Assembly: GCA_963678675.1 (NCBI GenBank)
Contig: OY783195.1
Span: 754,001 to 818,000, forward strand
DNA length: 64,000 nt
Direction: 5' to 3'
DNA from: Xiphydria camelus
Taxonomy: Eukaryota > Arthropoda > Insecta > Hymenoptera > Xiphydriidae
Shown piece by piece: positions 48,574 through 61,500 of the stretch (its first letter is position 1; every line of letters starts with the position of its first letter). Under the pieces are notes generated by a model. That model was not told the origin of the DNA, made no database searches, and worked only from the letters and a program-made list of their open reading frames with translations. The translations under genes and the position numbers were made by a program.

Positions 48574-51500
48574 ATGGCGGATCAGCTGTTGAGAGAATTA
48601 GAGGCTGCTGCACAAATTCTTTTAGTAAGATAAACATGTATTAATAAACAGTTTTCCTAACATATTTTAAAGAATTGTGAAGTTTTTACACATGTGCTTG
48701 TCAATTTTCATCGTTTCTAAATTCATTAGATCTGAGCTGTGGTAGCGTATCATTTTTTTTCAGGTTATATTATTATTCGCTGCTTTTGCTGGCGTTTACT
48801 ATGAGCTAATAAAATTAAGTGAAAGATGTTAAGAGTGTAGTAATGTAACGATGTAGTAGTGATAAGAGTTTCGAACATTGTAAATAGCGAAGCTAGAGGC
48901 GTTTAAATCCTTCTACCTAATTCCTATAGTATAGGTATTAATCGTTAATTTACATGGTATTTGACTGTCAAATAGTACGAATAATGTAAATATACGCAAT
49001 TCTTTGGGTATGCAGCATCAATGATCTATTTTACTTTAATACATTATGTGTTCTTCGTTTATTCTATAGAGTTTAATGTACGTGCGTATGATAATACAAA
49101 GCACTATATGTGTGTAACATACGCTATATAATACAATACATCTTCTAGATTGATATATTTTTTTAGTATAGGTCCTTAATGTCATTTTCTTTTACTTTTT
49201 GTTCCCAGGCTCCCCCAAACCTTGTATCTGCCGAACAGCGACAGTCCGCAGAAGCTGTATTTTTAAACTTTCGCAAGACAAAATCTCCTTATGGCTTGTG
49301 CAGGCAGATTTTAGAAACCAGCAATACAGATTATGTTCTCTTTGAAACAGCCGGCCTGATAAAAACAGGCCTAATCAGAGAGTGGCCAATGTTGCCCGAA
49401 CAAGATATAGCTTCCTTGAGACAATATCTCTTACATTATATCATAAGTAAGCCTACTTTGGCGCCGTTTGTGCGAGAACGCATATTGCAAGTTATCGCGA
49501 TTATGGTCAAGAGGGGCAGCATCGATGACGGGGGTGTAGAGCGAAGGCAGATACTAACAGAAGTTGAAGGACTGATAATGAGTGGAGATTTACCAAGGGT
49601 AAGAATTTTATCCAAACAATAAATGATCAGCTCTACCATGAAACATTATAAATCAATCTCAACTGTTTGCTACTCGTTTCAGCAACTTTTGGGGTGTAGC
49701 ATAATATCATCCTTAATGCAAGAGTACGCCACAACTGTGAAGTCTTCGGACGTTGGACTGACGTGGGAAGCCCACTTCAAAGCCAAGAGACAGTTTGAAA
49801 CTGCAGACTTGAAGAGAATTTTCAAATTCTTCGTCGGGGCGCTAGGTGAGTTGACTAAAGGCGACATACAGGAGGCGTCGTTGCCTCTGATAAAGAATCT
49901 ACTCTGTATCGCGGAGGGTGTACTCACGTGGGGATTTATATACGCGAATTATATCCTTTTACTATACGCGAATCCGCTTTTCCCGGACGAGAGTAAATTA
50001 AGAAAAGTGTGGGCGTATTTACACGCACGGGAATGCAGATAGTCCTTAACTCCGTTGCACTGCCCAAGAGGCTAATAGGGGTATTCGAAGTCGTTTACGA
50101 ATCCGATAACACCCCGGCTTTGCGGCTTAGTATGGTTTGGCGCGATGTAATGCTGGACCCAGCCGTTCTCGAGCTGTTCTTTACCTTGTACTGGAAGGTA
50201 CGCGTCAATCCGCAACTCGCGCACCATGCGAGAAATTGCTTGGTCCAGTTAGGCTCCCTAAACGGAGGAATATTAGTGACTGAAGAAGCAAAGCTGGAAT
50301 ACATCACTGCTTACATTCAGAACTTTTTAAAACTCGTGTCGAATATCGACATCATCGATCAGGAAGCTATAGGGATTGCCAATATAATTAGAAAAGTAAC
50401 GACGTTCTTTCGCTCGACACTGGTCCTGTTGCCGGAAGATTTGTCAACGTCGTTCATGGAACAAATGACCAGGCTAACGTGTTTATTTGCGGAAGGTGCC
50501 GCTCAAGAGGAATCGGTGCGTGTTTCTCTTAAGATGTACCTCGAATTCTTAGAATCTGAAGTATCGGTAAAGTCTGACAGTCGTCTTCGTCCCGTTATCG
50601 ACAGATGTGCGCCGACGATTGCATGTACATGGAAGCGTTCGAGCGTATGCTCGATACCTGGATTTCCGTTATGTTCGAGGACCATTTATTTCCAACCGAC
50701 TTTTGCAAACAAAGCTCTGTTCAGATGTTCAACACGTATTTAAAATGTCATTTATCTCCTCCCGACGGTACCAGAGGTGCCGGCGGAAAGGAGCTCAATG
50801 ACGAAGAGATCGACGCTACCGAGGAAGATGACAAGACAAAGTTCAAAGAACAATTGCAAATTATCGGTAAGTTCGATGACGCGGTAGTAAGAATCCACGA
50901 CATTAACGGGCAAAACTTGGCGGGCAAACGTTCAAAGAGATTTTACACACGGTGCAGGTAACTTTGGCAGACAAGTTCCGAGTCATTCCCTGCCATTATT
51001 GGCACGTTTACTGGAAGATCGAACGTGTCGATTACGCGATCAACTGAACCGACTAGTCGGGCAACGAGAAACAATGAACATCACCAGTTCGAATCTGGTA
51101 GATGGACTGTACGAGGATTTGCATTGGCTAGTCCTTCTGTCAGGGCATGTTCTCTGCATGGAATCTGAAGGTGAAGTCGCCTTGATACCATCCAAAATTA
51201 TGCGCTACAGTATGGAACAGGCACGTCTGAAAACGTTTCTTTTATACGAGCTCGTTGCTTCAATCTACAAGGAGTTATTGGCTTCTGATCGTTGGTATCC
51301 CGTAGGTTCAGCAAGGACAAGTCGATGTAAACACCACGTTACAACTCCTCGCATCGCCGCAAAATAATCTTTCGGACATAAACGGTGCCGATCGCTCCAC
51401 GGACCACGTTATTCGCCTGGTCTCGGCGGTCTTTCGTTTGTGCGAGATTGAAAAGTCTGCCATAACAGCAAACGTTACGAATATGTTGAGTCCCGAGTTG

Positions 51501-53496
51501 AGCAGTACAATCGTGTGGTTTCTGCATAGATGGTCATTGAGCTATCTATTGCCGGTCGAAAATAATTATTCCGAGATCAGTACGACGCTTCTGCAAGCCT
51601 TCGGGTATGATACCCCTGGTGCGATGTGGACTGTAAATTTTTTGCTGGAGAAAATTGAATGCAACATCAATGCGTTCAAGGGTGAGCCGCTCCTGGTGAG
51701 GGAGACCATACAATTGCTGTTAGTTCTCGTCGAATCGCAGACAAAGTAAGTACATCTTATCTCGTTGCTCGAATTATTAATACAAAGTCGCGTAATTACA
51801 CGAAAGGTATTGATAATTATTACAGAGCAGGCGGCGTATTGAAATCTGAGCGATTAGGCAATCTGATTAGTTTGGCTACAAAAGAGCGGTTCGATTTGCC
51901 GCAAGCCGCCAAGAGAGGTCTAACGCGCGCGGTGGTTCAAGTTGGATCGGCGATTCACGATGCGAATACGGAGCAGCAATATTGGTCGCAAACGCTTCAA
52001 GTTTTGCAGAATCGATTCAAGGAGATAGTTTCCAACGATAGCTTCGCCAGGTCCTACCATCAGGACGATGTGAGGGTGAAAATCGTCGACGTCCTTGAGT
52101 CGTTTATCGGTAAGAGCGCAGCCGCCATTCTGTAGGTTATATTCACCGATTTGAATTCACCGTTTCGCGGACACTGCTAATCGGCTTTTTTCTCTATTCA
52201 GGAGTCGCACAGGGGGCGGTGCACGGTCCAATGGCGGAGACGGTGTTTCAATACCTTTGTCCAGTATTGAGCGAACTTCCCAATATATTATCTTTCTACC
52301 ATAATTACCAGCAAATAGTTCAGTTGACCTTGGAACTCTTTTGCGATTGCACCAAGAGAATTCTGTGTTATTTATCGCAGGTGAGACGATAAATCTGACT
52401 CCCTGTGTTTTTTTTACGGACGAATTCGCACAGATCTTGCTATTTTTACCGTTTTTGATTTTAGGGTGACAGCATTCGTTTGTACGAAGCATGTTTGCAC
52501 ACGATACAAACTTACGCGCGCTGCAATAGAAATCGACGGACAATAGACACTACGGCGGAGGAAGATACCTTCCATGACATTCTTCTGCTGATACAGCTAT
52601 TAACTAACGTATTAAGCAAAGAGATATTCGACTTAACGCTTCCAGAGCCCAGATCAGAACAAGATCAATCCATAACGCCGGTCGATGTATTTTCGTGCGG
52701 CTTGAATATAGTTATGCCTTTGATGACTATAGACTTATTGAAGTTCCCATCTCTTTGCTTACAGTGAGTATGAGCGCCCGTAATGATGTTATGAAGTATC
52801 CAATTGTTTACCAGTCCGAATGTTAAATATTCGTTATTCTGTCACACATTACAGGTACTATAAGATGATTACCTTCGTTTGTGAGATCTATCCAGAGAAG
52901 GTTTGCAGTTTGCCCACCGAGCTGTTGCAACAGCTCTTAATGTCCGTCGAATTGGGCCTTGTTTCGTTTGGACACGAAATTACTATATTGTGTTGTGATT
53001 TGATCCAAGTAATGGCCAAGCACGTTTATACGGATTCCGAAAACGGACAGCCAAAGAAACAGCTGATGTCGCCGTTCATGAACGTAAGTACCGCATAAAT
53101 GTGACTACATTCGATCTCTTATCAATTTACACACTGCATTCGTACATGTTCGTCGAGCGAGTGCGTGTTATTGCTTACGGTGGTTCTTTTATCCGGTCAA
53201 TATTTCAGCTGTTAATGAACCTCATTCTATCGCATCAAATCAATTCGGATCTCGTGTCCAAAACCAGCGTACCTCTGTACTTCTTGATCTGCTGTTATCA
53301 AGAGCAGTATCAACAACTAGTACAAAGTTTCTTAGCGGCACAGTCCGATCCGCAAGTAGCGCAAAGGTTAGCCGCTGCTTTCACCGAATTAACAGCCAAC
53401 GTCGAGTTAAACACCGAACGTGTTCAGGTGTTGAGATTTAGAGATAATTTTGATAAATTTATCGTTAACGTACAGGGGTTCTTGATGATTAAATAA
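48574..53496 (+). CDS. XPO4: Exportin-4
   Basis: Twelve exons (48574-48624, 49209-49598, 49683-49950, 50061-50515, 50605-50866, 50958-51224, 51316-51745, 51826-52109, 52202-52380, 52465-52763, 52855-53083, 53209-53496) encode 1133 aa, against 1151 in human. The similarity to human exportin-4 is continuous: SAEQRQSAEAVFLNFRKTKSP, YMEAFERML, LYEDLHWLVLLSG, VDVNTTLQLLASP and FVCEIYPEKV all have direct counterparts. Exportin-4 is a HEAT-repeat karyopherin that exports eIF5A and Smad3 and imports Sox factors with Ran. Eleven introns were placed so that the joined protein aligns with the human one without gaps at the junctions. The intron at 49951-50060 is not GT-AG but a minor-spliceosome AT-AC intron. 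The intron at 51225-51315 has a modest donor and is the least certain. Confidence 0.95.
49951..50060 (+). other. U12-type AT-AC intron in XPO4
   Basis: The donor is ATATCCTTTT, the exact minor-class 5' consensus. The branch-site word TCCTTAAC lies at 50043-50050, 10 bases before the acceptor GTTGCAC. Removing exactly 110 bases joins GGATTTATATACGCGAATT to TGCCCAAGAGG. This restores TWGFIYANLPKRLIGVFE, which has the same length as the human SWNFLPPNLGRHYIAMFE. No GT-AG pair in this interval keeps the frame. Confidence 0.92.
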
Positions 53497-55020
53497 ATTA
53501 TAGCGTATGTCGTGCAAAAAAGGAAATGCAATCACGCGTTATATATTTTTAAAAACTTTGACAATGTACCTACGTGTTATCGTGAAGTTTATTTAAAGCT
53601 TATTCTCGAAATAGTAGTAGGAAATGGGGTGTTCCGAGGCATGCGACCGGGGAGGACGCTGGTCAACGGCAGTACCGCCGCACGTTAAATATCAACTTTT
53701 TATCCGGTATGGTACAATTGCTGTACGTAATGTAGTTTTCCTTGTTCGTCCTTTCACATAAATGGTATTATATTTAGCTAAATATCGATAGGAAACATCT
53801 GATTCTCTTTAGACTAATTTCTTATTAGAGTTAGGCGTACGAGTGGACGAATGTATGTGTGTATTAACAGGGTGACACGTTTTATACTTCGGAGTAAATG
53901 GTTACATGGTCGTCTTTCATAGGCACGGCAATCGTGGCCTGGCGGAAAGCAATCGCGAAACCTGTTTACTGTGATATAATATAAGACGTATCGCCTTATA
54001 TACCCGTGTAATATAATCCAAATCCAAATTCAAATCCAAATCGCTCGAATATCAGAGGCATCTAATTCTGTCTCCCCTTATTCTAGGATTCGATTGGTAT
54101 CTTTTGCTTGTTTATTCAGTAACAACATTATTCAGGCTTGACGAGCATTTAAGTTCTCGCATGCTTTTAACTTAAATTCTCGTTTTTTTTTTGTATATAT
54201 TTTTTTGTATATTCTAAACGCGACTGACTATTTTTTCAAAGACTTGAAATTTTATTTCCAAAGGAGGTTTTGCATTCAATTTTACGTTTGGTCTATGTAC
54301 CTAAAAGCTTCCGTACAAGTCATAAAATTTTAAGGGAACTTTCAGGTACAGAGATGCGGCGGAAATTAGGGTGGGGAAAAACTGTTTTTCAGTTATCGCA
54401 AATATTTTTGTTGGTACGGCAAAAAGATCTGATATCCTTTCACACAGAGAGTATTCCGAATTGGTATCCTTCCCTTATTATGATAGGGGGCAAGATTGTA
54501 GGGCAAATACACTATTTCGATTATGTTTGAAAATATCCTGAACTTTATTGAATCCTCCCAGAGAGAATGAAGTAAACAAAGTATAATTAAAACTATCTGA
54601 AAGTTTGATAGTTGTATATTTGGCTGCAATTGTGGATAACATATTCGAGGTGTGTTTATTGAGAAGCTGCGTGCCCGTGTGGTCGGGATATAGATTTGCC
54701 AGTATACTTTACCATTATGACAGCAATTAAACATATTTCTACGTTTTCATTAAAAGAAATGTGTCAAATTAAACCCATTTTTTAGTAGCCCTGAAGGTTT
54801 CCTTGAACAATATAACATCGATTGTGTGAAAGTGTGTTAGAATGTATATTTCTTTCCTAGATTTCCTGTACATACATATAGGTATACTTTCGTAGATTAA
54901 TATTTTTACCAGATGATTGATTTTCTTACTAAACCTTACTCTTCATTTATCAGATTCAAGTACGTAAGGCGATGAGCTTTATCATTGCAGTGAAAGAGTT
55001 TCGTCGTGTCTTCTGTAAAC
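53497..55020. other. 3' region of XPO4 and AT-rich intergenic DNA
   Basis: The first part is probably XPO4 3' untranslated sequence. A short CCAAAT repeat lies at about 54018-54042 and a T-rich run at about 54183-54207. Open frames are short and unrecognised. No gene is supported. Confidence 0.4.
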
Positions 55021-55046
55021 GTGGTATTATATTATAGATTTGTGCC

Positions 55047-55107
55047 GCGCCTGATGGAGGGCAACCATCGCAGCAGATTGATGTCGTGGTTGCCTTCTGT
55101 CAGGCGC
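55047..55107 (+). ncRNA. Candidate microRNA-like hairpin, copy 1
   Basis: The 5' arm GCGCCTGATGGAGGGCAACC pairs with the 3' arm GGTTGCCTTCTGTCAGGCGC over about 21 continuous base pairs, including three G-U pairs, around a loop of about 19 bases. The length and regularity fit a microRNA precursor stem. The mature sequence matches no microRNA I recognise. The strand is uncertain, because the reverse complement also folds, although its G-U pairs become mismatches there, which favours plus. Confidence 0.4.
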
Positions 55108-55236
55108 AACTGGAATCTAACAGTGTACTTATATGGAAGGCATTAACGAAACTCGTTTATCGCGAAATATAAAGCATATCGCATTTTATATTTGAGTGCG
55201 TTTGTCTGTATATGAATATTAGAAAACGTATTGGCC

Positions 55237-55297
55237 GTGCCTGATAAAGAGCAACCATCGCAGCAAATGGACCTCGTGGTTGCCTTTTATGCGGCGC
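55237..55297 (+). ncRNA. Candidate microRNA-like hairpin, copy 2 (diverged)
   Basis: This is the tandem copy of the hairpin at 55047. The arms GTGCCTGATAAAGAGCAACC and GGTTGCCTTTTATGCGGCGC still pair, with about three mismatches and two G-U pairs. The loop side CAACCATCGCAGCA and TCGTGGTTGCC is unchanged. It could be a paralogous precursor or a decaying copy. Confidence 0.3.
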
Positions 55298-55440
55298 AAC
55301 TAGAATTTAATGTTGTATCTATGAAAGGCATTAACGAAACCCGTTTATTGCAAAGTATAAAACATATTACACTGTATATTTCAGTGCGTCTGTCTGTACA
55401 TGTTTATTAGAAAACATTATTGGTGGGCCTTATCGTTCTT

Positions 55441-56771
55441 TCAAAGTCGTAGCATATGCTCGTGTATGGTTGCAGCAACGATATATTCTCGGGTTTTGCG
55501 AAAGACCGCTCTCGGAAATGATGATGAATATCTACTCTGCGTAATGTACAAAATGAGATGAAGATAATGTAATTTCTATCGAAAAAATATTACAGTCTCT
55601 AGCGCATCAATTCATTTCCATGCCAGTAGTAAAGAAATATCTCAGCCAGCATTGCGATGAGGTACTCGGCGAGCTTCAGCAAATTCAGAGATAATCCCAT
55701 CTATTAAAAGGAATTAAGATCTTTGTACTCGTGGAATTTTCTTATGGCGCATGAAAAAATAGGGCGGGATGGCGCAATTCTAATCACAGAGGCGTAACTT
55801 CCATCGTGAGTGTTTTCTTATCTGTGTAGTTTAGGTTGAAATTGGTAAGGTGCTTTTGTGAAGATCACGTTTCGCGATTCGCAGACTCCCGAAGGATGTG
55901 GTGATCATTCTCGCCTGCGCTCGTAGTATTGCAGGAGTCTCAGGGATTCGTCGTTATTCCTCGCAAGACGCTGTGCTCGACGTAGATGCATCTCCTTCGC
56001 GATTTCAGTTATTTCTCGGCGTCGGGTATAAAATACCGGAACCTGCAAGGGATAAACGGGGGCCTGGTCGTTATACGTTGAGGTGGGTATTCGGGCATTC
56101 CTGCAGCTGGACACACACCGCGCTGATAACACCAATTTCGTTTATTTCGCATGTACGAAATACACGTACTCGATCGATACACGCGTCGAAGGTTCGTCCC
56201 AGTGCCAGCTATAGTCGCGAATGGGAGCTTTTGGGCGAGAAGAAATGTTTACCAGTTTCAGTTTCTACACAGGCAGACGGGCGGGGTGATTTGGGGTAAG
56301 TTTCTGAACCGGGGGGGAAAGCGAAACTGTTGAGCACCGTTTAAACGAGTAGCGGTACCCATTTTTGGTCAGCCTGATTTCTCCAAGGTTACACGCAAAT
56401 TACCACGCGAGAGTGGAGTGGAGTAGCTATCTCCCGCTTCTCTCCTTTTCACGGATGGGGGCTTAAATTCTTTCGAGTGGAGCTCGACATAAAACTCAAC
56501 TCCAAAGGGGGATAGTAATTTTTGACATATATCGTCGCAGGCAACTCGCCCGACTAACTCGGTCCAAACTCATCGGACCGACGGTCGAATGATCGCGTCC
56601 AATCGGGCAATGGAAGTGACACTCGCTCGTCCGGAAACTATAGCGAATAAAAGGACAAGTTTTCCAATGCCGTTCTCTCCCATTTACCTCGGCGAAATGG
56701 GAAAACTTTGAATTCCAATGTAGAACAATCGAGGCGTCCGCGGAATTCTTTGTCCCGATGTCCGGACCCAC
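55441..56771. other. Region without a recognised gene
   Basis: Short open frames occur on both strands at about 55900-56330, without similarity I recognise. The CpG content rises from about 55860 onwards. Nothing is supported. Confidence 0.35.
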
Positions 56772-57229
56772 CTTGAGCACCGAACTACTGTAGATGAAGA
56801 TCACGCTGATGCTCTCGGAAATGTGGCCCCAATCGCTCCATTCGTTGTAGAGATCGACGTATTGCAGGATGTTGAATACGACGGTGTCGGCGATGAGGGA
56901 GAGACCGAAGTATAGCGAACCTTTTCGAGCCACCCGGAAGTTCGATCGAGTGGCCAGCTGCACTTGTAAATTGTAACGTTGCTTTTCACAAACTTGTTCG
57001 TTTTTTTCTCCCATGTGGCATCAGCTGCCACTTCTGCAAATCAAACAATGAGAAAGTTATACCGAGTTGGGAGGGTGAACTCACCTTCTGCAGGTTTTAT
57101 TCTGGAACTTTCGTTTTTTCTTTCTGCCCCGCGAGGTTGAGGTTTCCATGACAGATCGGCTATTTCCGGAATCAGCGAATAAGGATACACAGGATAGGGT
57201 GGTCGACTAGAATTGATCGCTTGACTATC
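56772..57229 (-). pseudogene. Odorant-receptor-like N-terminal segment, probably frame-broken
   Basis: On the minus strand an open exon (57085-57229, flanked by TAG acceptor and GTGAGT donor) joins in phase through a 51-bp intron to a second exon (56772-57033, donor GTGGGT). The second exon first reads NVTIYKCSWPLDRTSGWLEK in one frame. It then reads FGLSLIADTVVFNILQYVD and LYNEWSDWGHISESISVIFI in another. The last part, a hydrophobic helix then D-L-Y-x-x-W and a second helix ending in VLK at a splice donor, is the usual shape of the start of insect odorant receptors. The switch of frame near 56912-56920 would break the gene. I find no convincing later exons. A real start and the exact family remain unproven. 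Confidence 0.4.
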
Positions 57230-58508
57230 CTATTTTATGTGAATTTTCTCGTACTGATTTAAAAAATCACAGTAATTGGGTCGATATTTGAAAGAGTGAT
57301 ATGTGACATAAGTGACTATACGTACTAGACAATTTTTTACCCCATATAGAATGGTCCGAGAGGGTTATCGCGCACGTTACGTTCAGTGCTTCATCGGATC
57401 TATATGCGTACGGGGTTTGGGTATGATTGGACACTTAGGACGGAAAAATGTGGAAAAACCAAGGAGCTTTAATGACAATTTTCACTAGGCACCGCGTATT
57501 TGTCGCTGTAAATGTCGCGAGCACTATTCGATTAACCGCGGAAAGTACCCTTAGGTCGTGCCGGAATAGATCGTGACTGTTACTACTCAGAAAGTGCAAT
57601 ACCGGGGGTTACTATCGACCGGACACTACCGCGGTAGTTACTACTGGAAGTTTATTACACGGAGTTATCACTGGCCGGACACTACCGTAGAAATTACTAC
57701 TGAAAGTCCGCGGTACGAGGGGTGAGGGCGATGATACATTTTCGAATGACTCTCACGGATTTCTTCGGTAACGGACCGGAGAAAGATAGATATATCGGTG
57801 TAATCGTCGAGGCCGTCTCCTCCCTTCGAAGGATTTCGTTCCGCCGCGCGACGATGAATCGGAATCGAATCAGCGCGAAACGAATGTCGAGTCTCTCGAC
57901 TCGGGGACGACGATTGATTCGCATCCGGCGTCGCGTAAACGTCGGTGGCTACGGTGCTGGTGGGAAGCGAGGGAATTGGCGGCAATTAAGTCCCAGTAGA
58001 GCGTCAGGCTTTGTAATTGTTTTCCGTAGGAAAGTATTTCCCCGGACGTTCGACCTTGATTGATTCAAATCACCGGCAATTTTCCTACCGCGTGGTTTAC
58101 AGCAATCGTCGTGCGAATCAGCAGAGAAATTGCGTCGGACACTCTTGATTCATTTATACGTCTGCTCTGCCGACTTATCGCGACGGGATCTGCAGTTACG
58201 CGTTCGCTCTTTGTCGCGCGCTCTTTCTCCGTTGATTTCCCGGCGAGTCCGGTAGTCGGGTTTCCTCGAGAAAAGAAGGATTACCGAGAGAGAAAGAACT
58301 CTTCGATTTTGAGACGGTACATACATACTTTATTTTGGTACATTAATCCGAGTGGGAAATATTTGTAAGGTCGTATATTGGGACTAGAGAAACTCACTTA
58401 AATTCTATTTTAAACGTATCGGGAAGCGCTATTCGTATTCACAATCTCTTCTTACGCACTACGAAAGTCAACCTACTATCACCTAATTCGCGACATTATA
58501 ATATCTAT
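57230..58508. other. Intergenic region with a short direct repeat
   Basis: A diverged direct repeat lies at 57608-57716 (CCGGACACTACC and TTACTACTG words repeated at a spacing of about 56 bp). On the minus strand AATAAA at 58328-58333, about 180 bp beyond the stop of the next gene, is its likely polyadenylation signal. No gene is recognised. Confidence 0.45.
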
Positions 58509-61500
58509 TTACATATTGCAATGCGTTTCCGTAGTCTCCAAATCCTTTAGGGGCAGCAAATACCCAACCGATCCCTCCTTTCGTTCGTAACTCTTTCTTC
58601 TGTAGGAAAGGTGGCTTGATTTCAGCTTCGAAAGAGGCGTCAGGGGTGGTACTTTCACTTCCGTGTGCGAGGCGTGCTCCTGAGCGAGCGCTTTCCTTAT
58701 CAGTTCTCGTTCAGGGATTCCTTGATGTCCGTCCATACAGCCGATCGTCCGTTCGTTAGGACTCTGGTGGTATACCGGTATTTCCAGAGGACAAGTGGAG
58801 GGCTCTTCGGATTCCAAGGATTTGAAGTAGGCTTCCGGGTTGTCGATCTTTCCATCGGTTCCACGAAGCAAATCGATGGCTTCGATGACGCGCAGTCCTT
58901 TGGATGGGCTCGTATTTTCAAGCGTAGCGTCGCTCGTTGTCTCTTGGGAACTGATGGCAGCATAGTTGATGTTGTTAGAAGTTCCGAATAGCGGCGATGG
59001 GTTATCAAGTCGCATTCGCGATCTTCCGGTAGGCGAGGCGAGGAAGCTCGAAACTCTGTTTCGAAGATTCGGTCGTTGCGGATATTGGACGCCCACTGAG
59101 CCATATTCGTCTGCGCTATCAGGAACGACGGAGTCGTCATTGTTTCTGAACCTGGAAACGAATCGCGAGATCAACGTCGAGACGGGGGAAGGCGCGTCGA
59201 CGATTCTCGACGGTGGCGAAACGTCCGCTACGACGTTCACCACTTTGGTATCGGGCGACGTTTTCTTGCCCGACGATCCGATGTAATCGAAGAGATTGGC
59301 GAACCACCGAGATCTCGCCTTCGAGACGTCGGAAGTCGGCCGAGGGACGTCTTCCGGCAAATCTTGATGGCAATTATTCATCGGCGGCTCCTCTTCCTCG
59401 TCTGTCATTTCGTGTATCGGCACCACGTATTGCTTAGCATTTGGCAGCTTCTTCGTGCAGACCAAGAGGAAGCTGTTCAGGTCTTTCCTCAGCTCCAACA
59501 TCCCGGCGAGACTCGGTTCGATCTTCTGACGCAGGCTTTTTAATACGAGCGCGATCGCCTTGTCCTTGTAGAAGTGGACATTCGCCGTTATCTTCTCGAC
59601 GTAAGTCAGCCATCCTTGGATGCATTTGGAAATGACGTGCAACACGCTGTTCCACAGTTTTAAAATGCTGTAAGGGCTCAAGCGTTCCTTCAGCGCTACC
59701 AGCGAGGGCAAACCCGCGAGAATTCTTTGGACCCGGAGTAATTGATTCCTCAGCAAATTCGACGGGCTCAATGCGTGAGCGAGGTGTTGCTGCGCCACGT
59801 CCAGCGATTTCAGCACGATAGCCGCGACTTCTTTCAGAGTGAAGTTGTTTATCAGAGTAACGTTTTGAAGCGGTAGGAATAGACCCTCTATGGCCCTGGA
59901 GACGGCATTCAATAGCTTGGCGGTTAGCGAGTGGCCAATGCACGGTACCTTGTCCAATTCCGTTACCGCTAGTGTGATTTTTAGGGCAACCTTCAACGGG
60001 AAGACCAGAATGTTTCTTATCGGCGTGGCGAATAAGTCGTAAGCGTTGTGCAAGAACTTCACCAATCTACCCAGGTTGAATAGTTTGAAGATGCCCCTCG
60101 TCAGGGCCGAGACCTCCCTCACTATTGTCGAGACGACGAAACGAACGATCCTGACGACGCCCTCGAGCATCATCGCGAGACCGTCGGCCTTCAGATCGAT
60201 CAGTAATTTTACCCACGAGGATTTCTTCACCTCGATCGCACAGTCGTTTTCCGCGTTGGTCGAAAACGTTCGTTTGATCGCGCCATTCAGCACGGGCTCC
60301 CATCCTGCGCGGAATTTCTCGGACACGCTGGAAATCAGGAGCTTCAGCAATCTCGTGGGCATCAGTTGTCTCGCGTGTTGGGCAACGAGCTTAGCGTTGA
60401 CGTTGAAGGCTCTGAGAATGCTTCGTCCGAGAGAGTAGACGTCGATGATCTTCCAACGCGATGGAAGGCTCTTTAGCAGTTCCACGGCCGACTCCAGGAG
60501 TCGAGAGAGAGGCGAGTGTTTCGCGATCTCAATCGCGTTCCTCGCCAAGAAGTCGCGTACGATCTTTTGCAGTTCGACTATCGTAGCCTCGGCTGGTAGT
60601 TCTTTCACCGCTTTCACGAGTCCTTCGTAAAGCGCGGTCATGTGGGAATCCCCGTGGATGCCCGGGATCAGTTTCGCGAATGCTTCGTAGGTCTTCAGCA
60701 TCGACGAGACGAGATTCTCCGTTAGTCCGCGGACGATCTCCTTGGTGCCCTTCGACAGCATCGCTTTCACCTTTGCGAAGGACTCGTCGTTGACGATCCG
60801 GAGTCGCTTCAAAGGCTCCAGACACCTTTGCTCCAACCAGGTCCAGACCGCGTTTTCGAGGTTCATCGTCCCCGGACTCGCCAGAGTCAGAATCAGAGGG
60901 TTCCGCTCGACGGAATCTATATCCATCCTCTGCGGTACTTCGTAATTTGTCGACTTGCCGATATTCAGCGCAGATACGTCCGAGTTTCCGAGGAAGGCTC
61001 CACTCGGGCCGGTCCTCAGCCAGGCCAGTGCCGACCAAGCGAATCCTAAGAATTTCCCCAGCTCCGTTATGAACCCGTTGATTATCTTTCCATGCGACAC
61101 TTCTCGGAGCAGCGCCTGGAGGACGCTCCACACTTTTGTCATTACCAATCGTGCGACCGGAATGATCACGCTTCCAGCTAAATGGGTCAGCGCTTTCGTG
61201 GCGATACCGAGTGCTATTGGCCCGATCACGGGGAATTGTGGGTAAAGATGGTTCACGAGTGGAGCCAGGAGCAACTTTATCGCGACCGCCGAAAGCTTCT
61301 CACAGTCGCAGTGACGCGCGAGGGCTTCGATCGACGTCTCGTTGATTTGGGTTAAAGGGGATGTTACGAGACGTATCAAAGCCCCTCCTCGGGCGGCTCT
61401 CGTCTCAGGGTCCTCGTTGTCCGTCGGAGAGGTTGCTCGATGAGGAGCGAGGGTCGTTGAGGATTCGCTCGTGGTGGATTCCGTTCGATCGGAACGCGGA

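Larger units (their letters stand above)
55030..55440. repeat. Tandem repeat, 190-bp period, carrying hairpins
   Basis: Two adjacent copies (about 55030-55219 and 55220-55409) share GCAACCATCGCAGCA, TCGTGGTTGCCTT, GGCGCAACT, AGGCATTAACGAAAC and TATTAGAAAAC in the same order, 190 bp apart. A third copy starts with ATTAGAAAACATTATTGG near 55405 and is truncated. Substitutions between copies spare the arms of the hairpins described separately. Confidence 0.85.

Noticed and set aside
49599..51315. Apparent frameshifts that would make exportin-4 a pseudogene
   Set aside because: Every shift is explained by a short intron with good sites (GT-AG, plus one AT-AC), and the joined protein aligns with human exportin-4 without gaps at these points.
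59434..61131. Minus-strand frames of 169 and 200 codons overlapping the secreted-protein gene in another phase
   Set aside because: They lie within the 1417-aa frame, are Arg/Glu-rich shadows and have no independent support.
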